Positions 53,760-61,840 of a stretch of DNA of 64,000 nt are shown piece after piece (the stretch's first letter is position 1; each line of letters starts with the position of its first letter). The position numbers and the translations under genes were made by a program. This DNA is from Polyangiaceae bacterium (GTDB lineage Bacteria; Myxococcota_A; Polyangia; Polyangiales; Polyangiaceae), in contig JAICTZ010000011.1 in NCBI GenBank assembly GCA_025936115.1, positions 1 through 64,000 on the forward strand, given 5' to 3'. The notes beneath the pieces are model-generated. The model searched no databases and was not told the origin of the DNA. It saw nothing but the letters and a program-made list of their open reading frames with translations.

Positions 53760-54187
53760 ATGCCTGGGCGCTTCGGCCGGTGGCTCGACGACGCCCGCTT
53801 GCCGGTGGTGCTCTTCGTGCTGACCCGCGGTGCGGAGCTCGTGGACGTTGCGAGCGCGGATCCAGGCCTCTATAACTTTTCGACGCTCGACTCTCGGCGA
53901 TTTCTGGCCGCGGCGCGATTGATTGCCGGCGGCGACCTATGGTGTGGAAAGGCCGCCTTCGAGTTCGCCCCGCTTTACGCCTACTACCTTGCAACCTTTC
54001 AATTTCTGGGGCTCGGGGTGGGATGGGTCTACGCGTCCCAGCTAATCTCGGCGAAGCGTATGGAGCCGTAGGACGTTACCAGGCTGCCGTTGACGAACTG
54101 AGCGCGGCGCGCTCGTTGGATCCTAGCGCTCCGAGCACCGAACGTGCGCTTGCGTACTATCTTGCCCGGCTCAGAGCGTCCCATTAA
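53760..54187 (+). pseudogene. Broken membrane glycosyltransferase/TPR gene (internal deletion)
   Basis: The 5' part (53760 to about 54045) encodes LPVVLFVLTRGAELVDVA and DSRRFLAAARLIAGGD, then FAPLYAYYLATFQFLGLG. This looks like the start of a large ArnT/PMT-type membrane glycosyltransferase. From about 54030 another frame encodes a TPR-like end, NLGEAYGAVGRYQAAVDELSAARSLDPS, finishing at 54187. The two parts join in different frames with the middle missing, so the gene is a remnant with a large deletion. The ATG at 53760 starts the first part. Related proteins have about 600-800 residues. Confidence 0.6.
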
Positions 54188-54211
54188 AGGAGCAGCGTGC
54201 CGGCCGCCGCG

Positions 54212-55336
54212 TCACGGCGTTCCCTGGGGGTCCTGGGCGAGCGCGGCGAGGGGAACCTGGGTAATCCAGAACGCGGAGTCGCTGCGAACGCTGCCGTCAT
54301 AGTCGTGGAGGCGGCGACCGAGTGCCGACCCATACGCGAAGTTCGCATCCACCGCGACGTCATTCGTCCGGCCGGAGTTCACGAGCGTCCCGACGGTGTT
54401 CGTCGCGGGATTGAATGCGCGAATTCCGTCGAGCGCGGCATAGAGGATGCGCTGAATCGAGGGAACATAGAGTAGGCGGTTCGCCATTGCCCCTTCCGAA
54501 TCCTTCGCGACGATCCCACCGGCGCCGCCGGCAATCGGCGCGTAGCCGATGAACGAGCCCTGTTCCTCACCCGAGTTTTCGTGCTGCTCGATCCAATAGA
54601 CGCCCTGCCCGACCACCACCGCTCCGAAAACGTCCCGTAACCGATCATAGACGATCGCGGGCTGCGTCCCCCAAGTGTCTATTCGATAGATGGTCGACGG
54701 AGAGACACACAGGAGCGCCGCTTCCGTCTGCGCCAGGTAGGTGTAGCCACGGCCCGGGAAGTTTACGCCGTCGACGGTCATCACCTCCGACTTAAGCGTG
54801 GACTTGTCGATTCTCGTCACGGCGGCACAACCGGGCATTGCCGCGTACACGTACTGGTCGCCTATAAGGAGCGCGCCTCCGGCGCTATGGTCCCACTTGA
54901 GAGCCAGCGACGTCGTGGCTAGGTCGCCTTCGGCGATACGGAGAACCGAAGCGTGGTCGAGCGCATACAAGTAGCCGCCGTCGAGCCCGAGCACGTATTG
55001 CGAGCCCGTCGCCCCCGGATAGACGACCTGAGCATCCGAGTGCGACGCCGACTTATCCAGACGCATGTACTTGTTGTCGTATTCGAACCAGTAGGCATAA
55101 GCGTCGTCGACGGCGAGGCCGAATGCTTCCTGGATAGCGCCGTTCGGGACTTCATAACCGACGAAGTGGAACAGGTAAGGCGGGGGCCAGTTCGGATCGA
55201 CGTCTTGCGTGGAGGTGGAGGAGGGCGAGGAGCCCTGCTCGGATGACGCGGTCTTGTCGTGCGAATTGCACGACACAGAAGCCGTGCCAACCGAAAGAGT
55301 CAACAGAGCTGGCAGGGTTAGGCCGCGTCGTCCCAT
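54212..55336 (-). CDS. Predicted lipoprotein with beta-propeller-like repeats
   Basis: This 374-residue envelope protein has a leader and lipobox-like VSCN (Cys23), a Ser/Gln-rich linker and then repeating short strands. Examples are AYAYWFEYDN, GGYLYALDHASVLRIAEGD, QYVYAAMPGCAAVTRIDKSTL, GVYWIEQHE and RILYAALDGIRAFNPATNT, as in beta-propellers of Polyangiales lipoproteins. No catalytic motif is seen. The ATG has an AGGA ribosome site seven bases upstream. It lies between direct repeat copies A and B with broken genes on both sides, yet its own frame is intact. The function is unknown. Confidence 0.7.
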   Translation of the reverse strand: MGRRGLTLPALLTLSVGTASVSCNSHDKTASSEQGSSPSSTSTQDVDPNWPPPYLFHFVGYEVPNGAIQEAFGLAVDDAYAYWFEYDNKYMRLDKSASHSDAQVVYPGATGSQYVLGLDGGYLYALDHASVLRIAEGDLATTSLALKWDHSAGGALLIGDQYVYAAMPGCAAVTRIDKSTLKSEVMTVDGVNFPGRGYTYLAQTEAALLCVSPSTIYRIDTWGTQPAIVYDRLRDVFGAVVVGQGVYWIEQHENSGEEQGSFIGYAPIAGGAGGIVAKDSEGAMANRLLYVPSIQRILYAALDGIRAFNPATNTVGTLVNSGRTNDVAVDANFAYGSALGRRLHDYDGSVRSDSAFWITQVPLAALAQDPQGTP

Positions 55337-55472
55337 CTATCGATCCTAGCACGCACGAGCGTGGCTCGGCAGCGGGCGCCGGCGATTCCGATTCACGTCG
55401 TCGTCTTACGTTCGGCGGACCATTGACCGCGACGGAGCTCCCAAAACTACTCTTGACGAGAGTGTTGAATAG

Positions 55473-55946
55473 TTTGATACGCCGCGCACACAGGTCGATC
55501 TCGATGAAATGAAGGCACAATTGCGTGGCGCCGCCCGCACGCTGTGCGACACGAGTGACGATCTCGTCGACCTCAGTCACATCAGTTTCGTTAATCATCC
55601 AGCGGAAAAAGGTAATGCGGACATCATCTGGATTGCGCGGACGGGACTCGCCTATTCCAATGTCCCGCCTTTCGGCGTGACGAGTCCGCGTGCCTGCGGA
55701 GTGCCCGCGCCGAGTGGCTACGACGCAGTCTGGGAGGAACAACCGGGCCCCAGCGTTTCTCGGCTCTATGTGTATGGAACTGCGGAGAGTTTCGGGCAGC
55801 ACGAGGCGATGACCATCGCGCACGAGCTCGGACATCTGATGCTCGGCCTCGATGATCAATATTCCGACCAGCGGGGCGGGTCGCATCACCTCCGATCGAC
55901 TGCGTTCAGCGGGCTATCGTCAGATTTCATCAAGTCTCAGCTCCAG
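55473..55946 (+). pseudogene. Truncated zinc metalloprotease remnant
   Basis: The frame holds a clear zinc motif HELGHLMLGLDDQY (HExxHxxGxxD type) after IAHEL and a leader part that continues upstream of ATG 55509 only to a TAG at 55470. It is cut at codon boundary 55946/55947, exactly where direct repeat copy B begins, and then runs through unrelated sequence to 56054. Both ends of the protein are thus lost. It was probably a secreted protease. Confidence 0.6.
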
Positions 55947-56087
55947 GTGCGCCGTCGCCGAGTGCGTCCTTGCGGGGTGCGTCACGTAGTCGCGACCACC
56001 AATTCTTCCGCGTTGTCCGGCGGTCGCAGGCCGTCGCTTCGGCCCGCGAAGTAGCGCTCCGCCAGGGACGCGGCCGAGACGTGACGA
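55947..56087. repeat. Direct repeat copy B (3' end of methyltransferase gene and flank)
   Basis: This matches 53292-53427 in the same orientation, with a 2655-base period. It includes the last 30 codons of the intact methyltransferase and 35 bases after its stop. Copy B interrupts the metalloprotease frame. Confidence 0.85.
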
Positions 56088-56839
56088 ACGTCTTTGAAGC
56101 CGCAAGCTCGGCCCAACGCGAGCATCTCCGCCGGCGTGAAGAAACTGATGAACGGCGTGCCGTTCGCTTTCGCCCCCGCCATGGCTCGCTCGATCATCGG
56201 ACGCATTTCGGCGTCCGCCATCTCGATGGGCAGCATGAACGACATCGCGAGCGTCGACCCCGGCGCGAGCGCGGCGACTTGCCGTAGCGTGACCGTGATG
56301 GCGTCTCTCGTCAGGTACATGCTCACGCCCGTCGACGCCACGACCGCGGGCTCTGCGGCATCGAAGCCCGCCGCGGTCAGCCGCTCCCACCACGCGTCGC
56401 CCGCTTCGAAATCGACCGGCACGAGCTTCAGAAACGGAGGCACGCCAAGGCCGAGCTGCACGAGCCGCTGCCGTTTCCACGCCTGCGGTCCCGGCTGATC
56501 GATCTCGAACACGACGAGTCGCGCAGCAAGCTCCGCCCGTCGCTGCGCGAACGTATCGAGACCGGCTCCGAGAATCACGTACTGACCGACGCCGCGGGCG
56601 ACTTTGTCCGTCACGAGATCCTCGATGAAGCGAGCGCGCGCGATGATGGAAGCGCGAAATGGCCGCGTGAACGGACTCATGTCCGGTCGCTGCTGCCAGT
56701 CGTCAGGGGGTGCAACGAGCTTCAACCCCACCTCGTCGACGAAGACGTGCGGCGGTGGATCCGCCTGCACGTGGAGCGCGCGCCACAGCGCGACGCGTGC
56801 GGCGGTGTTCTCGGGTTCGGCTTTGAGCGTTTGGGTCAT
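55982..56839 (-). CDS. SAM-dependent methyltransferase, leucine carboxyl methyltransferase-like (TIGR00027 type)
   Basis: This 285-residue enzyme has the class I SAM fold of the PPM1/LCM-like family: QYVILGAGLDTFAQR for motif I with the Gly-rich loop, VFEIDQPGPQAWKRQRL with the acidic ribose-binding Asp, LVPVDFEAGDAWWERL and VASTGVSMYLTRDA. The family makes methyl esters or other O-methylations, often with unknown substrate. The length is normal and the frame intact. The 3' end is duplicated 2.65 kb away (copy A). No operon partner is seen. It may be part of a secondary metabolite or defence island; no proof. Confidence 0.9.
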   Translation of the reverse strand: MTQTLKAEPENTAARVALWRALHVQADPPPHVFVDEVGLKLVAPPDDWQQRPDMSPFTRPFRASIIARARFIEDLVTDKVARGVGQYVILGAGLDTFAQRRAELAARLVVFEIDQPGPQAWKRQRLVQLGLGVPPFLKLVPVDFEAGDAWWERLTAAGFDAAEPAVVASTGVSMYLTRDAITVTLRQVAALAPGSTLAMSFMLPIEMADAEMRPMIERAMAGAKANGTPFISFFTPAEMLALGRACGFKDVRHVSAASLAERYFAGRSDGLRPPDNAEELVVATT

Positions 56840-56941
56840 GCCTTCGGCCGGAGCTTAACATTTGTCCTATCGGTCGGACGCAGGCGCGCCGCGGTGCCGC
56901 CCGCGATCACGGCGCCACGCAGTCGCTGCTGACGATACTGT

Positions 56942-57275
56942 GGCCTTCGATGGCGCGCGTCGTGGCGGGCGTGCTTGGCTCGTGGCACCCCGACTCGAGC
57001 TTCGGCGCCCTCCTCTGCGTCCAGGGGTTTCGCCCCTTCACGCCGAGCGGTGACGACCGAGCCCCGCTCCCCGACTACGCACCACCTGCATGCGCCGCTT
57101 ATCGTTCACGCGCAGCTCGCGCGCATCCCGACCTCTGCTTTGCCGTGGTGCGCGGCTCGGCTACTCCCAGCTTCGCGCCGGCCGCAAGCGAGAAGCGCGC
57201 GAAACCTTTCGCTCCCTCCTCGCCATCTCATCCGAGCACCCGCGCGCCCGCGCCGGCCTCGCCGCTTGCCGCTGA
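56942..57275 (+). pseudogene. Degraded TPR-protein remnant
   Basis: The last 40 codons in one frame (ARLGYSQLRAGRKREARETF then SEHPRARAGLAACR) look like the end of a TPR protein. Upstream the coding pattern moves to another frame (MARVVAGVLGSWHPDSSFG), so the gene looks frameshifted and short. The 455-base stretch 56840-57294 holds nothing else I can name. Confidence 0.35.
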
Positions 57276-57294
57276 GTGGCGCGCGACCCTGCGC

Positions 57295-57525
57295 TTACTC
57301 ACACGCCGTTCCAGCGTCGTTCGGCGCGGTCCCTTTCGGACATGGCAGGCAGCAAAACGCGCCGCCGGGATTCCTGTCAGGATTGCAGTCCTGTGGCCCG
57401 TGAACGGGACACATCGCGCCCCCGATCAGGCATTCCCCACCCGCATCGACGCACGCTTCCGGACCCGACGGGCCCCCTCCTGAGCACGCCCCGAGCAATA
57501 GAACCAACACGCAAATGGTCTTCAT
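57295..57525 (-). CDS. Small Cys-rich lipoprotein
   Basis: This 76-residue protein has a strong leader VLVLLLGAC (lipobox LGAC, Cys15) and a mature part of about 60 residues with seven Cys (ECLIGGAMCPVHGPQDC and AFCCLPCPKG). It is probably a disulfide-rich surface peptide; there is no known family. ATG 57525 is chosen because it starts the leader and has GGTGGAG just upstream; an upstream ATG at 57609 only adds a poor leader. It may be a leftover of a larger secreted protein set in this unstable region. Confidence 0.65.
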   Translation of the reverse strand: MKTICVLVLLLGACSGGGPSGPEACVDAGGECLIGGAMCPVHGPQDCNPDRNPGGAFCCLPCPKGTAPNDAGTACE

Positions 57526-57648
57526 GAGCTCCACCCTTTCCACGCCACTAGCCTGACCGACGCGCGACTCCTGCGCCAGCCCGACGTGCGTCCCTCCGCC
57601 GCCCGACATGCGGTCACTCTGCCACGGCGGCTGCCGCGCCCGATCATC

Positions 57649-57924
57649 CTACGACCCGCTGAAGATGCTCTTCTTCACGATCGCGTGGATGCCCCAGTTG
57701 CCGTCCACGACTTGCGTGACGCCGAAATCGACCGCGACCGACATGAGCGATATGGCCTCATCTTCGCTGAGTTTCTGCGTGGTCATCAGAAAGTGCCGCA
57801 TCTTGCGGAAGGCGTCGCGGAGCGCGAGATCGGTCGAGGACTTCGAGTAGATTTCGCACTGCGCCTTCGCGCCGAGCTCGGCGAGGTAGTTCGCGAAGCT
57901 TTGAGTTGGGCGGCCTCGCCGCAT
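57649..57924 (-). pseudogene. C-terminal fragment of an acetamidase/formamidase-like gene
   Basis: The 91-residue frame ends LSEDEAISLMSVAVDFGVTQ..VVDGNWGIHAIVKK. That is the last strand-helix part of FmdA/AmdA-type amidases, which normally have over 300 residues. The first 200 or more residues are absent, since the vapC gene lies directly upstream. It is a remnant, not an active enzyme. Confidence 0.55.
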
Positions 57925-57940
57925 CAGTGATGGGCTACCA

Positions 57941-58357
57941 CTATAGCGCCAAGATGCCGATACGCGGAAAGGGAGCGGCCAGACGCTGCATGTCGCGCGG
58001 GTCCCCGGTTGCGATGACTGCAGCCTCGAAATGCAAGGCAGTTGCCACCACGAAAGCGTCGACGGCATGAGCGGAAGACAGTTTCAGTCGCTCCAGCAGA
58101 TGCCCTGCCTGCTGAGCGAGCGCCCGCGTCAGGTCGAACACCTGTACGCCGGGGTTTTTTAGCAGGAGGTTGATGGCAGCGTCCTGCTTGATTCCGCGAC
58201 AGACCTCAGCCAACACAGGCGCCGGGACCCTGACCAGTGCCCGATGATCCTGGGCGAGGCGCAGAACCGCGGAAGCTCGTCGGGCCAAGACCGCTCGCGT
58301 CGAGGGGTACGCAAGCGCGGCGATAGCCTCCGAATCAAGGATCAGCGCTTCGGCCAT
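57941..58357 (-). CDS. PIN-domain ribonuclease toxin (VapC-like), second system
   Basis: This 138-residue PIN protein has the N-terminal Asp in LILDSEAIAAL, the Glu in PAPVLAEVCRG, Asp in HAVDAFVVATAL and the last Asp in ATGDPRDMQRL. All four acidic positions for metal are present, so RNA cleavage is expected. The start overlaps the end of the antitoxin gene by 16 bases, so translation is coupled. It differs from the toxin at 1748 in sequence and orientation. The pair lies among broken genes and transposase fragments, which fits its known role in keeping unstable DNA. Confidence 0.84.
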   Translation of the reverse strand: MAEALILDSEAIAALAYPSTRAVLARRASAVLRLAQDHRALVRVPAPVLAEVCRGIKQDAAINLLLKNPGVQVFDLTRALAQQAGHLLERLKLSSAHAVDAFVVATALHFEAAVIATGDPRDMQRLAAPFPRIGILAL

Positions 58358-58569
58358 GCTCGGCGAGCTCGCGCAAGGTCTGCCTTCGTCGGCGGCCCAA
58401 CCTCGGCTTCGAGCTGGGCAATGAGGACGCTGATGCCCTCGCGCTCAAGCTCGTGTGCAACGGCTCGCGCCACGAACCCGGACAGGCCCCGAGCGCCAAC
58501 ACGTTTGCGCACCGCTGCGGCGATTTCGCCAGGGATGCTGACGGATAGCTTTGCCGCCGGTTGGCCCAT
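58342..58569 (-). CDS. Antitoxin, AbrB/RHH-type VapB-like, second system
   Basis: This 75-residue protein has an N-terminal strand (KLSVSIPGEIAAAVRKRVG) and helices (LSGFVARAVAHELEREGI) of the RHH type, with a C-terminal part (PPTKADLARARRAWPKR) that likely wraps the toxin. It is placed directly before the toxin with a 16-base overlap. The ATG at 58569 lies six bases from a perfect palindrome that should be its operator. The pair has the same layout as the first TA system (1518-2188), but the proteins are only distantly similar. Confidence 0.8.
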   Translation of the reverse strand: MGQPAAKLSVSIPGEIAAAVRKRVGARGLSGFVARAVAHELEREGISVLIAQLEAEVGPPTKADLARARRAWPKR

Positions 58570-58575
58570 GAGAGT

Positions 58576-58593
58576 TTCCTACCAGAGTAGGAA
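58576..58593. promoter_or_regulatory. Inverted repeat TTCCTAC-CAGA-GTAGGAA (probable antitoxin operator)
   Basis: Seven-base perfect arms lie just upstream of the minus-strand antitoxin start. Position and symmetry match the first TA operator, but the base sequence differs, so each pair is likely to repress only itself. Confidence 0.58.
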
Positions 58594-58625
58594 GACACTC
58601 GCAAGCACCACACCTTCGATCCAAC

Positions 58626-58912
58626 CGGGCCGAGCATGGACGGCAGCCTGGTGGCAGTGGGTGCGCGCTCTCGACCTGCCGTACGCCGACCAGAATACGA
58701 CGCTGCTCGATTACGTCATGCAGGTCGACCACCAAGCACAGCGACTCGAGCTCTTGGAAGGCGCCATCGACCGCGCTGTACCGGCCGCGCCCGCTGAGCT
58801 GCGTGCAATCGTGGACGCGCTGCGAGCACTCCGCGGCGTTGCGAAGGTGACAGCTGTTACTCTGGCCACGGATGATCAGCGACAATTACTTCTGCAGGTC
58901 GACGACAATTAG
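58626..58912 (+). mobile_element. IS110-family transposase fragment
   Basis: The frame carries a middle part of an IS110/IS1111 transposase: WQWVRALDLPYADQNTTL, then DYVMQVDHQAQRLELLEGAID and ALRALRGVAKVTAVTLAT. After this the similarity ends and a TAG follows at 58910. Both the N-terminal RuvC-like part with the DEDD residues and the C-terminal domain are absent. It is therefore a dead remnant, next to an IS4 fragment and the second TA system. Confidence 0.7.
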
Positions 58913-58936
58913 AATTGCAGAGCCGGGGCGTGCTGA

Positions 58937-59614
58937 CGGCGTGTGCGAGGCTGGGATTGGGTCGGCAGAATTCGAAACAAGATCAAGTACCTCAACGAGG
59001 GCACAGGTCGCTGGTGCTTCACCGACTCGCTCTACGCTCGCGCGACACCGGTCACGCGCTACATCGGCAACGTCCTGCTCTCGCCTCGACGTGGCTACAC
59101 CTTCGGTCTCTACCTCGTCCGCGCTCACCGCCCGCCGAGCGGCGGTCGCCGAAGGCCGAACAACCGTCGCCCCAACGCGAAGATGTACCGCAAGCTGCAC
59201 CGCGCACCGTGGCTGCTCGCGACCTCGCTTCCGCATGAGCCTGGGCGTGAGCAGCGGAGCACCGACCTTTACGCCACTCGCATGCAGATCGAGGAGACGC
59301 TTCGCGACGGAAAGTCTCAACGCTTCGGCTTCGGTCTTCGTTACGCCCGCAGCAGCTCGGCGCAGCCCATCGAAGTGCTCCTACTCCTCGTTGCGCTCGC
59401 GAGCTTGGTCCTCTGGTTGGTCGGCCTCGCTGGTCGCGCACAGAACCTTGCTCGCTCGCTCCAGGCGAACACCATCCGCCATCGCCTCGTGCTCTCTACT
59501 CCCTTCGTCGGCCGTTTACTCCTGCTCAGACGACTTGCTCACTTTCCACCGACTGCCATCGACAGCGCATTGATCGAGCTTCAGGCACTCGCAGCGCTCC
59601 CACAACTCGCGTGA
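58937..59614 (+). mobile_element. IS4-family transposase C-terminal fragment
   Basis: The 225-codon frame begins right after a TGA at 58934. It carries the YREK signature of IS4 enzymes (Y-x2-R-x3-E-x6-K in YATRMQIEETLRDGK) with the catalytic Glu, preceded by WDWVGRIRNKIKYLN. The first half with the other two catalytic Asp residues is missing, so it cannot transpose by itself. I see no clear terminal inverted repeats; the 241 bases after it hold nothing I recognise. Confidence 0.78.
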
Positions 59615-59855
59615 ATGCGTGGGGATCCAATGTCTTGTGGGTAGGTGCCGCCATGAGATGTCAAATCCGTGTCCGGGTCCGCCTAACACCTATTTCACCT
59701 GCGTCGAATCCGCAAGCTAAGCCGATAACGCGCGCGTACTCGCTATCTAAGCGAATAACGGACGCCCCTTCCCGGTGCACCCGCGACGCAAGGATCAGTT
59801 CCGCCCCCGTACCGCTCCAGTGCCGACTCTCCCGCCCGCTCCGACGATGGAAGAA

Positions 59856-61805
59856 TCAGCCAGCGCGACGCGCGAGCGCCTGCTTCAACAACGCGTTCAC
59901 CTGATCGCGCAGCTCCGCCGCGCCGAACGGCTTCGTCAAACACGGCCGCGTCGACGTCTTCAGGAATTGTTCGATGTCCGGTGTGAAGGCGCCGCCGCTC
60001 ATGAAGACGACGCGTTCTGCGAGCTTCGGCGACGTGCGGGCAAGGCGCTCGTAGAACTCGCGCCCGGAAACCTCCGCCATGGCTAGGTCGCACAGGATCA
60101 GATCGAACGCGTCGTCGCTTTGGAGTAATTTCAGTGCTTCGACGGCAGTCGTCGTCGAGGCGATGTCGTGTTCGTTCAAGATGCGTCGAATGGCGGTGCC
60201 GACCTGCGTTTCGTCGTCGATGACGAGGACGCGTGATTTGCGCGCCGCGCTGCCGCTCTTGGGTTCGAGGGACTTCGGTTTTTCGATGGGTTCCGCGACG
60301 GGCAGGCAGACGCGGAAGCGGGTGCCCACTCCGAGCGTGGTTTCGACTTCGATGTGGCCGCCCGCGGAGCTGATGACGCCGTGGCATATCGAGAGGCCGA
60401 GGCCCGTGCCGGTGCCCACCGGTTTGGTGGTGAAGAAGGGTTCGAAGATGCGTTTTCTCACTTCCGGGGTCATGCCGGAGCCGCTGTCGCGAATGTCGAT
60501 GACGGCAAAGCCGCGCTGGTCGAGGCTCGTGCTGACTTCGATCACGTTGTCGGCAGGGGCGCCGTCCGGGATGGCCTGGGCCGCGTTGAGCAGGAGGTTC
60601 AAGAAGACTTGGCCGAGGTGGGAGCCGTTCGCGCGCACGGTTGGGAGCGGGGTGAGGTTCGTGACGAGGCGAGCGCGCAGGCGGAGCTCGGGCTCGATCA
60701 CGCGGATGGCCCAGTCGAGGGCGGAGCGGACGTCCCCTGGACGCTCGGCGGCTTCGGGGCGCGAAAAGGCGCGCAGGTCGACGACGATGCTGCGGATGCG
60801 CTCGGCGCCGTCTTGGATTTCGAGCAGGGCTTCGGCGAGGCTGTGCGTGCGTTCGGCGACCATGTCGAGCAGGGCGCCCGCCGACTCGCGGCGGTCGCGC
60901 ACGGCTTCGTGGACGCGTTCGAGCTCACGCGCGACGACCGAGGCGTTGCCGAGGACGTAGGTGAGGGGATTGTTGATTTCGTGCGCGACGCCCGCAGCCA
61001 AAGTTCCGAGTGAAGCGAGGCGTTCGGAAAGCGCGACGCGCTCGCGCATGCGGCGTGCTTCGGTCACGTCGCGGAAGACGATGACGGCGCCGAGCAGTTG
61101 ACCTTTGTCGTCGACGATGGGCGACAGGCTGTCTTCGATGGGGCATTCACCGTTCGGTCCGACGATGGCCGCGCCTTCGACCAGGGGCGTGCTCCTGCCG
61201 GAGAGTACTTCGTTCGGGGACGGGAGCTCGATCGGGGCGCGTGTGCGTTCGTCGATGGGCTTGAAGACCTCGGGCAGGGCGCGGCCGACGAGCTCGTCCG
61301 TGGGGCGACCGAGGATGGCTTCGGCGACCGGGTTCGCGAAGTTGATGCGGCCGTCTCGATCGACGGCCATGACGGCGTCGCCGATCGCGCGGAGCGTCGT
61401 CGCAAACCAGCGTTCACGGAGCTTCGCGCGCATCTCCATCTCGTGTTTGAAGAGCGCGATTTCGACGGTACTCTTGAGCTCGCCCGCGCGGAACGGCTTC
61501 AAAATGTAGCCGAGAGCTTCCGTCTCCTTGGCGCGCGCGACGGTTTGATCGTCGGCGTAAGCGGTGAGGAAGATGACCGGAACGTCGAAGCGCGAGCGCA
61601 GGATGCGCGCCGTTTCGATGCCGTCGAGCGCGCCCTCGATGCGGATGTCCATCAAGACGAGATCCGGGCGTCTTTCTTCCGCGTGGGCCAGACATTCCGT
61701 GGACGACGCCGCCAAGCCGACGACATCGTAGCCCATGCGCATGAGCGACTCCTCGATGTCGCGCGCCACCACTCGTTCGTCTTCCACTACCAATATCGCG
61801 GCCAT
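59856..61805 (-). CDS. Hybrid histidine kinase REC-PAS-HisKA-HATPase-REC
   Basis: This 649-residue signalling protein has a receiver domain first (Asp53 in LMDIRI, Lys in LKPFRAGEL), then a PAS domain (about 135-260). The HisKA domain follows with His275 in GVAHEINNPL, then the ATPase domain (NLLLNAAQA, DSGSGM, GTGLGLSI) and a final receiver (Asp573 in LCDLAM). All phosphorylation sites are intact. The ATG has a GGAAGGAG site ten bases upstream. It starts 35 bases after the HWE kinase gene, so it is the last gene of the monooxygenase-linked operon and may act as its phosphorelay partner. There is no DNA-binding domain. The arrangement recalls TodS-like multi-domain sensors of aromatic compounds. 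Confidence 0.93.
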   Translation of the reverse strand: MAAILVVEDERVVARDIEESLMRMGYDVVGLAASSTECLAHAEERRPDLVLMDIRIEGALDGIETARILRSRFDVPVIFLTAYADDQTVARAKETEALGYILKPFRAGELKSTVEIALFKHEMEMRAKLRERWFATTLRAIGDAVMAVDRDGRINFANPVAEAILGRPTDELVGRALPEVFKPIDERTRAPIELPSPNEVLSGRSTPLVEGAAIVGPNGECPIEDSLSPIVDDKGQLLGAVIVFRDVTEARRMRERVALSERLASLGTLAAGVAHEINNPLTYVLGNASVVARELERVHEAVRDRRESAGALLDMVAERTHSLAEALLEIQDGAERIRSIVVDLRAFSRPEAAERPGDVRSALDWAIRVIEPELRLRARLVTNLTPLPTVRANGSHLGQVFLNLLLNAAQAIPDGAPADNVIEVSTSLDQRGFAVIDIRDSGSGMTPEVRKRIFEPFFTTKPVGTGTGLGLSICHGVISSAGGHIEVETTLGVGTRFRVCLPVAEPIEKPKSLEPKSGSAARKSRVLVIDDETQVGTAIRRILNEHDIASTTTAVEALKLLQSDDAFDLILCDLAMAEVSGREFYERLARTSPKLAERVVFMSGGAFTPDIEQFLKTSTRPCLTKPFGAAELRDQVNALLKQALARRAG

Positions 61806-61840
61806 CTGCTCGTCGCTCCTTCCCGTCGTTCCGGTCCGAG

